From an uncultured Clostridia bacterium (lineage in GTDB: Bacteria; Bacillota; Clostridia; Saccharofermentanales; DTU023), in the NCBI GenBank assembly GCA_937922005.1, contig CAKZWV010000048.1, positions 1 through 17,973 on the forward strand: a stretch of DNA of 17,973 bases, read 5' to 3'. The notes under the pieces were generated by a model, which was given only the letters and a program-made list of their open reading frames with translations, did not search any database and had not been told where the DNA came from. Below are positions 1 to 6,846 of this stretch, in pieces (the first letter of the stretch is position 1; the number at the start of each line of letters is the position of its first letter). A program made the position numbers and the translations under genes.

Positions 1-153
1 CTTTTTTGTGACCTTTTTTTGGAGGGTGGAGTGGAGGTGGGCCTGTCTTGCTTCCTCGGCTTGTCTGGCTTGTTCCTCCCTCAACTCCTTGAGGCGCTGG
101 GCTCGCATCTGCTCTTCAATAAATTTTTTCTTTTTGAGATTTCGCATCCGCAT
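1..153 (-). CDS. Hypothetical basic coiled-coil protein, N-terminal part only
   Basis: An open frame on the minus strand runs off the left edge. It begins at the ATG at 153 or, more likely, at the ATG at 147, which has an AAGGGA sequence five bases upstream. An in-frame TAA sits just before the first ATG. The visible roughly 50 residues are very rich in Lys, Arg, Glu, Gln and Ala. They open with MRNLKKKKFIEEQ and continue with a heptad-like RLKELREEQARQAEEARQA stretch typical of a charged coiled coil. There is no signal peptide and no recognisable domain. The composition is far more protein-like than the plus-strand reading of the same bases. The gene is divergent from the feo operon. I do not recognise the family. 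Another minus frame upstream (down to about position 90) also looks somewhat coding, so a frameshift near the start cannot be excluded. Confidence 0.5.
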   Translation of the reverse strand, partial: MRMRNLKKKKFIEEQMRAQRLKELREEQARQAEEARQAHLHSTLQKKVTKK

Positions 154-249
154 CCCTTAGAGATCTTTGTCTCGTCCTTCCTTGCCACTTGCCTCAAATA
201 ATCCCTGAATTCCAGCTTATCATCCTTTATTAACTGGCAATTCAAGCTT

Positions 250-279
250 CTATTAGTTTACCATATTCTGACAAGTCAA
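250..279 (-). promoter_or_regulatory. Possible promoter of the left-edge gene
   Basis: Read on the minus strand, TTGACT (274-279) is followed after 18 bases by TAATAG (250-255). The -35 is good and the -10 is poor. It would give a leader of about 90 bases for the left-edge coiled-coil gene, divergent from feo. This is a weak call based on position and the -35 match only. Confidence 0.3.
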
Positions 280-307
280 GAAAGAGCCTGTCTTTTTTGG
301 ATATGTA

Positions 308-336
308 TTGACAAGAAAAAGGGGATCGGCTATTCT
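308..336 (+). promoter_or_regulatory. feo operon sigma-A promoter
   Basis: A consensus -35 TTGACA (308-313) is separated by exactly 17 bases from a -10 TATTCT (331-336). Transcription would start around 343, right at the left edge of an 18-bp palindrome. That leaves a leader of about 70 bases before the first feoA. The arrangement is what is expected for a strong promoter switched off by a repressor bound over the start site. Confidence 0.75.
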
Positions 337-342
337 GGTCAG

Positions 343-360
343 AGTTAGCCATGGCTAACT
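343..360. promoter_or_regulatory. Palindromic operator, DtxR/IdeR-like, at the feo start site
   Basis: AGTTAGCCATGGCTAACT is a perfect 18-bp inverted repeat directly downstream of the -10. Its TTAGCC...GGCTAA arms resemble the inner core of DtxR/IdeR-family boxes (TTAGGTTAGSCTAACCTAA), which control iron-uptake genes in many Gram-positive bacteria. Position and target (feoAAB) fit an Fe(II)-dependent repressor. The regulator itself is not in this window, so the family assignment is an inference from operator shape and gene content. Confidence 0.6.
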
Positions 361-366
361 TTTTAT

Positions 367-381
367 TTAGCCATGAGTTAG
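367..381. promoter_or_regulatory. Second operator half-site in the feo leader
   Basis: TTAGCCATG recurs at 367-375, exactly 22 bases (about two helical turns) after the same word at 345-353. GAGTTAG is likewise repeated at 342-348 and 375-381. The right arm is not a clean inverted repeat, so this looks like a degenerate second repressor site that could bind cooperatively with the first. Confidence 0.4.
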
Positions 382-411
382 TTATATAGACCTAACAAGT
401 AGGAGGTAGCT

Positions 412-624
412 ATGTTTCCTCTAACCTTAGCAACCGTGGGTGAAGAAAAGATCATCCAACGGATCGGGGGTAAGCCAGAAGTGAAAACGCATTTGGCAAA
501 CCTGGGCTTTGTCGTCGGCGAGCCAGTCACCGTGATCAGCATGGTTGGCAATAACGTGATCGTCAAAGTCAAGGAATCTCGGATTGCAGTGAGTCAGGAA
601 TTGGCTCAAAAAATTATGGTATAG
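412..624 (+). CDS. feoA: FeoA family protein (first copy)
   Basis: A 70-residue cytoplasmic protein of the FeoA family, a small SH3-like beta-barrel that associates with FeoB and supports ferrous iron uptake. The sequence shows the family pattern: a hydrophobic first strand (LTLATVGEEKIIQRIGG), a central LANLGFVVGEPVTVIS motif matching the usual LxxLGxxxGxxVxV core, and a terminal strand ending in RIAVSQELAQKIMV. The length is typical (about 70-80 residues). The start at 412 is fixed by AGGAGGT at 401-407. It is the first gene of the feo operon, downstream of the promoter and operator. Unlike many FeoA proteins it begins directly at the domain. The product name is secure; its division of labour with the second copy is unknown. 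Confidence 0.9.
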   Translation: MFPLTLATVGEEKIIQRIGGKPEVKTHLANLGFVVGEPVTVISMVGNNVIVKVKESRIAVSQELAQKIMV

Positions 625-676
625 GCCAGGCATATTCCCGTGCTGGGATTATTTGCAGATATAAAGAGGGAGTGTC

Positions 677-898
677 ATGAAAACATTGAGAGAAGCCTCC
701 GTGGGCAGCACTGTGACGGTGAAAAAGATCCATGGGGAAGGTGCCGTCAGGCGAAGAATTATGGATATGGGTGTAACAAAGGGGGTTGTCCTAAATATTC
801 GGAAGGTGGCCCCCCTCGGAGACCCCATTGAAGTGACGGTTCGAGACTATCAGCTGTCGTTGCGAAAAGCGGACGCCGAGCAGATCGAGATTGAATAG
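677..898 (+). CDS. feoA: FeoA family protein (second copy)
   Basis: A 73-residue second FeoA-type SH3-like protein. It opens with MKTLREASVGSTVTVKKIHG, has the diagnostic RRRIMDMGVTKGVVLNIRKV stretch (xxRLxxMGxxxGxxVxV) and ends with the ligand-like DYQLSLRKADAEQIEIE strand. GAGGGAG (667-672) provides the ribosome binding site. It lies 52 bases after the first feoA and 42 bases before feoB. The two copies are clearly diverged from each other, being similar only in the core motif, so this is an old duplication or two distinct FeoA subtypes rather than a recent repeat. Tandem FeoA genes before FeoB are common in clostridia. Confidence 0.93.
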   Translation: MKTLREASVGSTVTVKKIHGEGAVRRRIMDMGVTKGVVLNIRKVAPLGDPIEVTVRDYQLSLRKADAEQIEIE

Positions 899-940
899 CA
901 GGCCTTGATGGGCTAGTTTTATGTTTGTAGAGAGTTCTAT

Positions 941-3481
941 ATGAAGAAGAACATTAGAATTGCTTTGGCGGGGAACCCCAATAGTGGTAAGACGACGCTG
1001 TTTAATGCCTTGACCGGTGCGAACCAATATGTGGGAAACTGGCCAGGGGTAACAGTTGAGAAAAAAGAAGGAAATCTTAAGAAACATGAGGGCGTAGTCA
1101 TTACTGACTTACCCGGTATCTATTCCCTCTCCCCTTACACCTTGGAGGAGGTGGTCTCCCGGAATTATCTGATCGATGAAAGACCAGATGCCATATTAAA
1201 CATTGTTGACGGGACCAACTTGGAACGGAACCTCTACCTCACAACCCAGCTCTTGGAATTGGGAATTCCTGTCGTGGTGGCCATCAATATGATGGATATT
1301 GTTGAAAAACAAGGGGATCGCATTGATACAGACGAATTGAGCCGGGCTCTCCAGTGCGAGGTGGTTAAAATTTCTGCCTTGCGGGGAACCGGGATAGTCC
1401 CTGCTGTGGAAGCGGCTATCGAAGCGGCGCAAAAGGGCAAGGTCATCCCCCAACATGTCTTCTCAGGGTCTGTGGAGCATGCCATTGCCCACGTAGAGGA
1501 GGCCGCCCTCCATGATCGTCCGGAAGAAGAGCAACGCTGGTTTGCCATCAAGATCTTTGAGCGGGATGATAAGATATTGAAAAAACTAGGCTTAGATCCT
1601 GCCATCTTGGCTCACCTAGAAACCGACATCAAAGCGGTCGAGCAAGAGAGAGATGATGATGCGGAGGCCATTATTACCGATGAGCGTTATCTCTATATTG
1701 GTAAGATCATCCAGCGGGCCTACCACAAGCAAAATAAAAGAGCCCTTACTCCTTCCGATAAGATTGACCGGGTTGTTACCAACCGCTGGCTAGCTTTGCC
1801 GATTTTTGCCTTGGTCATGTTCATAGTCTACTATGCTTCTGTCACCACGGTCGGCCAGTGGGCCACCGATTGGGCCAATGATTCGCTCTTTGGCGATGGC
1901 TGGCACCTATTGGGGATCGGCTCTAAGGAGTATCATGAATTAGACGAAGAGCATACAGCAGCCCTCCAGGCCGCAGAAGCCTTCCTCAATGCCCAAGCCG
2001 AGGCAGACGGTACGGAAGCCCCAGTCTTAGATCCTGAGGATGAGGCCTTTGATGAAGAAAAGGCCATGGCAGCCTTGCGAGCCCTGAAGCCCAGCTCCGA
2101 TGTGGCCAGCGTCGACGTTGAAGATGAAGAGACCCTGGCAACGAATACCATGATCGCCTACTACAAGACCATTCCTGAAGGAGCAGACAAAGAAACAACG
2201 GTACCCATGACCTTTCAGGGAGCGGTGGCGTATTTGTCAGCTAATGGCTTTGAAGCGCCGGATCCAGCAAACTATGGAATCTGGGTCAAGGGTATCCCGG
2301 TTTTTGTAGAAGAGGGTTTGGATACCATCAACTGCGTAGCTTGGCTGAAGGGGCTGATCCTCGACGGCATTGTGGCCGGTCTTGGTGCGGTTTTGGGCTT
2401 TGTGCCTCAAATGCTCGTCCTGTTCTTCTTCCTGGCTTTCTTGGAAGACTGCGGCTATATGGCCCGGATCGCCTTCGTTCTTGACCGAATTTTCCGGAAC
2501 TTTGGACTTTCTGGTAAGTCCTTTATTCCTATGCTGATCAGCACGGGTTGTGCTGTGCCCGGTATCATGTCCTCCAGGACCATTGAGAACGAGCGTGACC
2601 GTCGGATGACCATCATGATAACCAGCTTTATGCCTTGTGGAGCTAAAATCCCCTTTATTGCCATGATAGCTGGTGCTATCTTCAGAGGCGCTTGGTGGGT
2701 AGCCCCCTCGACCTATTTCTTGGGTATGGGTTCCATTATCATCTCTGGGATTATGTTGAAGAAGACAGCGATGTTCTCAGGGGATCCTGCTCCCTTTGTC
2801 ATGGAACTGCCTGCTTATCACTGGCCTACCGTCCGCAATGTAGTCCGCTCCATGTGGGAACGGGGATCCTCCTTCATACGTAAGGCAGGGAGCATCATCT
2901 TGCTGTCTACCATTTTCGTCTGGTTCACGTCTTATTTCGGCTTTATCGAAGGTGCCTTCCAGATGTTGACGGAAGACCAGATTGACCACAGCATTCTAGC
3001 GACCATCGGCAATACCATCGCCTGGATCTTTATCCCTCTGGGATTCGGTCATTGGCAGGCAACGGTGGCCTCGATAACAGGTTTAGTGGCCAAGGAAAAT
3101 ATCGTCGGTACCCTCGGTATTCTCTATGCCGGGGGAGAAGGCACGGTCTATCAGAATATCGCCAGCGTCTTCACCTCGGTTAGTGGATATGCCTTCCTCG
3201 CCTTTAACTTGCTCTGCGCTCCTTGCTTTGCGGCCATTGGTTCGATCAAGCGAGAGATGAACTCGGCGAAATGGACCTGGTTTGCCCTGGCTTATCAGAC
3301 TTGCTATGCTTATTCAATTGGCCTGATGTGCTATCAATTTGGGTCGGCTATGACAGGCAATATTCATCCTCTGGGTCTCTTGTTGGCCGTAGCCATTCTC
3401 GCTTTCTTCCTCTATATGCTCTTCAAGCCCTACAAGGAAGAAACCAAGTTAAGAACGGCTCTACCTGGCTCAGCTCGCTAG
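941..3481 (+). CDS. feoB: Ferrous iron transport protein B
   Basis: An 846-residue inner-membrane Fe(II) transporter with an N-terminal G-protein domain. GTPase motifs are visible: G1 GNPNSGKT (11-18), switch region GNWPGVTVE (32-40), G3 DLPG (56-59), G4 NMMD (116-119) and G5 SALRG (145-149). A helical FeoB_Cyto region follows, then the membrane part with the family signatures GFVPQMLVLFFFLAFLEDCGYMARIAF, GCAVPGIMSSRTIEN, PCGAKIPF and the C-terminal CAPCFAAIGSIKREMNS around Cys759 and Cys762. The family usually has about 650-720 residues. The excess is an acidic segment at about 325-448, between the first membrane helix (285-305) and the second, so probably outside the cell. The ribosome binding site is weak (AGAGAG), suggesting coupling to feoA. 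All catalytic elements appear intact. Confidence 0.95.
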   Translation: MKKNIRIALAGNPNSGKTTLFNALTGANQYVGNWPGVTVEKKEGNLKKHEGVVITDLPGIYSLSPYTLEEVVSRNYLIDERPDAILNIVDGTNLERNLYLTTQLLELGIPVVVAINMMDIVEKQGDRIDTDELSRALQCEVVKISALRGTGIVPAVEAAIEAAQKGKVIPQHVFSGSVEHAIAHVEEAALHDRPEEEQRWFAIKIFERDDKILKKLGLDPAILAHLETDIKAVEQERDDDAEAIITDERYLYIGKIIQRAYHKQNKRALTPSDKIDRVVTNRWLALPIFALVMFIVYYASVTTVGQWATDWANDSLFGDGWHLLGIGSKEYHELDEEHTAALQAAEAFLNAQAEADGTEAPVLDPEDEAFDEEKAMAALRALKPSSDVASVDVEDEETLATNTMIAYYKTIPEGADKETTVPMTFQGAVAYLSANGFEAPDPANYGIWVKGIPVFVEEGLDTINCVAWLKGLILDGIVAGLGAVLGFVPQMLVLFFFLAFLEDCGYMARIAFVLDRIFRNFGLSGKSFIPMLISTGCAVPGIMSSRTIENERDRRMTIMITSFMPCGAKIPFIAMIAGAIFRGAWWVAPSTYFLGMGSIIISGIMLKKTAMFSGDPAPFVMELPAYHWPTVRNVVRSMWERGSSFIRKAGSIILLSTIFVWFTSYFGFIEGAFQMLTEDQIDHSILATIGNTIAWIFIPLGFGHWQATVASITGLVAKENIVGTLGILYAGGEGTVYQNIASVFTSVSGYAFLAFNLLCAPCFAAIGSIKREMNSAKWTWFALAYQTCYAYSIGLMCYQFGSAMTGNIHPLGLLLAVAILAFFLYMLFKPYKEETKLRTALPGSAR

Positions 3482-3596
3482 GCATTGCCAGCAGGGCGCA
3501 GCCTTGAGCAGTGTTGTCGGTGATCGTAAGTAAAGATTGATTTTTCTGCCCTAAGGCGGAACTTGCATTTATGAGCAGGCTCTGCTTGGAGCGGTT

Positions 3597-4028
3597 ATGG
3601 AAAGGGGATTTACGATGATGGAATGGTTGAGACTATATGGGGGGAGCTTGATCCTCGGAGGGGCCCTCTTGGCCCTGGTCCTTCGTATCATTTATCGCCT
3701 CATTCAAAATCATAAGGAGGGCAGATCTACCTGCTGTGGCGGGGGCTGCAAGCAATGTTCTATGGGAGGGGCCTGCCATTGTCATAGCGAAAGTCACAGC
3801 CATGGCGAGAAACAGGTGACAAAGCCCAGTCATGGACGGGCTGGGGCTTGTTGCTGCCAAACTGGGGCAGGGAGCGAGAAGACTGACGCCGCTAGCCAGC
3901 TGGCCCGGCTTTCCGGGCGTCCTGCCAGGGACGGTGAAGCATCGGACGACTTGCAACCGAGGATCGAGCGTGTCCTCGAGGAGTATGAAGCCCACAAGGC
4001 CAAGCAGACCAAAGTATTGCCCCGTTAG
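3597..4028 (+). CDS. FeoB-associated Cys-rich membrane protein, with extended metal-binding-like tail
   Basis: A 143-residue protein with one membrane helix (about residues 12-36) followed by a Lys/Arg stop-transfer and the cluster CCGGGCKQCSMGGACHCH (46-63). That layout matches the small FeoB-associated Cys-rich membrane proteins encoded after feoB in Gram-positive bacteria, which usually end near 50-65 residues. Here about 80 extra residues follow. They include a His-rich HSESHSHGEK stretch (63-72), a second Cys group (85-87) and a charged helix at the end. Cys and His spacing suggests metal binding, but the partner and role are not established for the family. The start at 3597 has GGAG upstream. 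The ATG at 3615, with AAGGGGAT six bases upstream, is an equally good or better start and would leave the helix at the N-terminus. Confidence 0.8.
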   Translation: MERGFTMMEWLRLYGGSLILGGALLALVLRIIYRLIQNHKEGRSTCCGGGCKQCSMGGACHCHSESHSHGEKQVTKPSHGRAGACCCQTGAGSEKTDAASQLARLSGRPARDGEASDDLQPRIERVLEEYEAHKAKQTKVLPR

Positions 4029-4137
4029 TGAGGTCCAGTGAGTGTCGCCCCTCTATTATCCTAGCCGTCATGGCAATTCTAGAAAATACACTTTATTAAC
4101 ATGCGTGACAATCCATAATGCCCTTCAATATGGCAGT

Positions 4138-4154
4138 CACCCCAGACAGGGGTG
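4138..4154 (+). other. Small hairpin after the feo operon
   Basis: CACCCC (4138-4143) and GGGGTG (4149-4154) form a six-pair GC-rich stem with a five-base AGACA loop. No T-run follows, so it is not a classical terminator. It may stabilise the 3' end of the feo transcript upstream of the main terminator at 4190. Confidence 0.4.
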
Positions 4155-4189
4155 CTAGCCTTTAGGCATACCTCCAAACTTGGATAGGC

Positions 4190-4236
4190 AAAAGGGACCC
4201 ATCACCAGCCGTATATGGCTCGATGGGTCCCTTTTT
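4190..4236 (+). terminator. Strong nested hairpin terminator between feo operon and brnQ
   Basis: A 14-pair stem (4190-4203 with 4222-4235) encloses a small inner stem AGCC/GGCT (4207-4210 with 4217-4220). On the plus strand it ends in a T5 run. Read on the minus strand the 3' side of the stem ends in TTTT. It therefore probably terminates both the feo operon (main direction) and the convergent brnQ gene. The rest of the 262-base gap between the two genes shows nothing further except the small hairpin at 4138. Confidence 0.85.
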
Positions 4237-4290
4237 ATGTCTAAATCTTCCTCGAGGCTCCTTCTTTAAAGAGCTTTCTCAAAGCTCCCC

Positions 4291-5688
4291 CTATTTTCCG
4301 ACTTTCTGCTCGCTCAGCTCCTTTTCATGTTCTTCCCAGGCGTCCACGGTGCTGTTACGATTTGAGAGAAGGAGGCCCAGGATAAAGCCTAGGGCAGCTG
4401 GAAGGACCCAGCCAAAGCCGAGCGAGAAACCGGGTAGGACCCCCTTGGGGATGGCCAAGATGGCCTGGATGAGTTTCGTTTTGTTCAGACCGGCGGGGAG
4501 GGCCTTTAGGAAATCAAAGAAAGCTGCCAGCCCTGTAAAGGCCAGGGTCCACTGATAAAGTTCCTTCTTTTTGCCTACTTTAACCGAAGTCAAAGACAAG
4601 ATCATCAAGACAATGGACAGGGGGTATAAAAACATAAGAACGGGAACCGATAGGGAAATGATAGTATTGAGGCCGAGGTTCGCAATCGCAAAGGAAATGA
4701 GGGTAAACAAGATAGCGTAACTATTATAAGAAAGGCTGTGGGGCAACATCTTGACAAACATTTCCGAGCAAGAAGAGATCAGGCCAATGGCGGTCTTAAA
4801 GCAGGCCAGGGTGACGATGGCGGCCAGGAGGAGTTTACCCGCTATGCCAAGATAATAGTCGCTGATGCCCGAGAGAATCGTCCCGCCGTTTCCTCCTTGA
4901 TCCAAGATTCCCAAAGAAGTGGCCCCCATGTAGGCGAGGGCAACATAGACGGCCCCCATACCGCCCACACAGACCAAGCCCGACTTCAATGTCTCCAGGG
5001 CAATCCGCTTGGGTTCCTCGACCTCTAGACGGCGGATATTGGAGATGATAATGATGGCAAAGGCGAGAGAAGCAAGAGCATCCATCGTGCCATAGCCATC
5101 CACGAAACCGACGAGGAGAGGATGGGTGGAGTATTTGGGGATGGGAGACCCACTACCTACCGGGCCCATAGGCTGAACGACGGCAAAAACAACCAATACG
5201 GAAAGAAGCATAAGGAAAAGCGGGGTCATGTATTGGCCTATGTAGGAGAGGAGCTTGGCTGGACGCAAAGAAAAATATAGTACTCCTAAGAAAAACACAG
5301 AAGAAAAGGCAAAAAGTAGGAGCTTTCCTGGGCCGTTCTCGCAGAAGGCCCGCAAACTCATCTCATAGGCGACCGTGGCCGTTCTTGGAATGGCAAAAAA
5401 AGGGCCAATTGTGAGGTAGAGGGCCATCGTGAAAAAGTTTGCATAACCCTTACTGGCGGGCAAAGCCATTTCATACAGGCTATTGCTGGCCGACCAAGCT
5501 GAAGCAACTACTCCCAAGACGGGCAGGCCAACCCCGGAGATCAAAAAGCCTAGGGTGACAGCCCAAACGTTCCCTCCCGATCCCTGTCCCAGTTCAACGG
5601 GAAAGATCAGGTTGCCCGCCCCCAAAAATAATCCAAAGAGCAGGGATCCGACTAATACATTTTCGTGAAAGGTCAATTTTTTCTTCAT
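4291..5688 (-). CDS. brnQ: Branched-chain amino acid transport system II carrier protein
   Basis: A membrane carrier of the BrnQ/LIVCS family that imports leucine, isoleucine and valine with Na+ or H+. The N-terminus MKKKLTFHENVLVGSLLFGLFLGAGNLIFP is the family hallmark (LFGxFFGAGNLIFPxxLG). About twelve hydrophobic segments follow, including GFVDGYGTMDALASLAFAIIII, and the C-terminus is a short charged tail. Length is 465 residues from this start. The frame also offers an ATG at 5733, but the promoter at 5747-5775 would then leave a leader of only about seven bases. The ATG at 5688 gives a leader of about 50 bases, AAGG at a sensible distance, and the alignment start of the family. It converges on the feo operon and diverges from the flavodoxin/ferredoxin gene. 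Confidence 0.93.
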   Translation of the reverse strand: MKKKLTFHENVLVGSLLFGLFLGAGNLIFPVELGQGSGGNVWAVTLGFLISGVGLPVLGVVASAWSASNSLYEMALPASKGYANFFTMALYLTIGPFFAIPRTATVAYEMSLRAFCENGPGKLLLFAFSSVFFLGVLYFSLRPAKLLSYIGQYMTPLFLMLLSVLVVFAVVQPMGPVGSGSPIPKYSTHPLLVGFVDGYGTMDALASLAFAIIIISNIRRLEVEEPKRIALETLKSGLVCVGGMGAVYVALAYMGATSLGILDQGGNGGTILSGISDYYLGIAGKLLLAAIVTLACFKTAIGLISSCSEMFVKMLPHSLSYNSYAILFTLISFAIANLGLNTIISLSVPVLMFLYPLSIVLMILSLTSVKVGKKKELYQWTLAFTGLAAFFDFLKALPAGLNKTKLIQAILAIPKGVLPGFSLGFGWVLPAALGFILGLLLSNRNSTVDAWEEHEKELSEQKVGK

Positions 5689-5746
5689 ACTCCGTACCTT
5701 ACATCCTTCTCCAAACTTGGATTTTCCCTTCATTTTATAACCCCCG

Positions 5747-5775
5747 AGTATAGGGATAATCTTCTATTTTGTCAA
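5747..5775 (-). promoter_or_regulatory. brnQ promoter
   Basis: On the minus strand TTGACA (5770-5775) is followed after exactly 17 bases by TATACT (5747-5752). This is a near-consensus sigma-A promoter. Transcription would begin near 5740, giving a leader of roughly 50 bases before the preferred brnQ start. I see no T-box or other leader structure in that short stretch. Confidence 0.75.
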
Positions 5776-5869
5776 TTTATCTGAGAGAGAGGAGACTGCT
5801 GTGCAGGAATGCTCGGCCCTTGCTCTGCTTTTTCGTGCGTGCTAGCCTATGCCCATGAAGGAGAGTACG

Positions 5870-6751
5870 ATGCCTATGAATACCATCAAAAGAATCAAAG
5901 CAATCTATTTCAGTCCTTGCGGGCATACCGCCCGCTTGGCTCAAAGTTTAGCTCAGGAACTTAGTAAGGCCATGGCCCTGCCTTGGGAAAGTATGGATTT
6001 TACTAGGCCCATCCAGCGCCAAGGAGGCCCCTGGGCTTTAGCAGCTACCGATCTAGTGATTTTTGCCAGCCCCACTTACGCCGGGAGGCTGCCCAACAAG
6101 GCCCTGCCTTGGATCCAAAGTCTCTTCCAGGGTCAGAAGACGCCAACCATCGCCCTAGTAACCTTTGGCAACCGAAATTTTGATAGTAGCCTAGCAGAAC
6201 TTGTCCAAGAACTTGGCCTTCTGGGTTTCCATGTCTTGGCCGGAGCAGCCCTAGCTAGTACCCACGTCTTTGCACCCGAAACGATAGGACCAGGACGTCC
6301 AGATGTGCAAGATCAGAAGGACCTTCAAGCATTTGGCAAAAAAATAGCCTCCCTCTTGGTGGAGGCTCAAGACCTAAGTCACCTGACCGATCTTCCAGAA
6401 GTCTTGATAGAAGCAGGGTCCCCAGTGGCCCCCTATTACACACCTCGGAAGGTGGACGGTACTCCGGCCAAATTTCTCAATGCAAAACCTGTGACCGATC
6501 TCAGCAAATGCACCCAGTGTGGGACCTGTGTCGAAGTCTGTCCTATGGGCTCCATCGATCCAGCAGATGTGACATCAACCCCTGGTACCTGCATTAAGTG
6601 CCAAGCCTGCCTGCGATATTGTCCGACCGGAGCGAAGACTTTTACGGACCCGGATTTTCTTTCCCATGTCAAGATGCTTGAGGAGAACTATACGAAACGA
6701 GCTAATCCAGCTTTTTACGTGAGCAGAGATGGAGTATTTTCTGCAAGCTAG
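5870..6751 (+). CDS. EFR1-type flavodoxin/ferredoxin fusion protein
   Basis: A 293-residue cytoplasmic electron-transfer protein. Residues 6-165 form a flavodoxin-like domain, with an FMN-phosphate loop IYFSPCGHTARLA near residues 12-24 and the SPTYAGRLPNKA segment. Residues 210-255 hold two [4Fe-4S] motifs: CTQCGTCVEVCP (Cys214, 217, 220, 224) and CIKCQACLRYCP (Cys241, 244, 247, 251). This order defines the EFR1 ferrodoxin family found in anaerobes; donor and acceptor are unknown. The start at 5870 is set by AAGGAG at 5858-5863, six bases upstream. An ATG at 5849 in the same frame has no such site. The gene is divergent from brnQ and convergent with tldE. No clear promoter is visible in the 130-base gap. 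Confidence 0.88.
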   Translation: MPMNTIKRIKAIYFSPCGHTARLAQSLAQELSKAMALPWESMDFTRPIQRQGGPWALAATDLVIFASPTYAGRLPNKALPWIQSLFQGQKTPTIALVTFGNRNFDSSLAELVQELGLLGFHVLAGAALASTHVFAPETIGPGRPDVQDQKDLQAFGKKIASLLVEAQDLSHLTDLPEVLIEAGSPVAPYYTPRKVDGTPAKFLNAKPVTDLSKCTQCGTCVEVCPMGSIDPADVTSTPGTCIKCQACLRYCPTGAKTFTDPDFLSHVKMLEENYTKRANPAFYVSRDGVFSAS

Positions 6752-6763
6752 AGGTGAAAGTTG

Positions 6764-6846
6764 CCTAAAGCCCCGCCTAAAGCACCGCTAAAGTCGCACC
6801 TAAAGCTCCGCCTAAAGGGACGCCTAAAGCACCGTCTAAAGCCCCG
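6764..6846 (+). repeat. 12-bp tandem repeat array (CCTAAAGCNCCG), about seven units
   Basis: Seven consecutive units fill the space between the flavodoxin/ferredoxin gene and tldE: CCTAAAGCCCCG, CCTAAAGCACCG, an 11-base degenerate unit, CCTAAAGCTCCG, CCTAAAGGGACG, CCTAAAGCACCG and TCTAAAGCCCCG. The last unit includes the tldE stop codon (6836-6838) and its final Leu codon. In the frame of the upstream gene, beyond two stop codons, the first units would read PKAPPKAP, so the array could be a coding tail lost by a stop. No terminator hairpin is seen here. Confidence 0.9.

Noticed and set aside
19..201. Plus-strand 60-codon open frame at the left edge
   Set aside because: It is hydrophobic by chance and antisense to a more protein-like charged coiled-coil frame. 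It has no convincing context for a rightward gene ending before the feo promoter.
4171..4236. T-box-like or other riboswitch leader in the gap between feo and brnQ
   Set aside because: The hairpin has no T-box GGTGG-type motif and lies downstream of both convergent genes, so a terminator explains it fully.
5483..5668. Open frames antisense to brnQ, tldD, tldE and feoB
   Set aside because: They lie fully within strongly supported genes on the other strand and have no family resemblance or ribosome binding sites.
6764..6846. CRISPR array
   Set aside because: Units are 12 bp and directly adjacent without spacers, and no cas genes are nearby.
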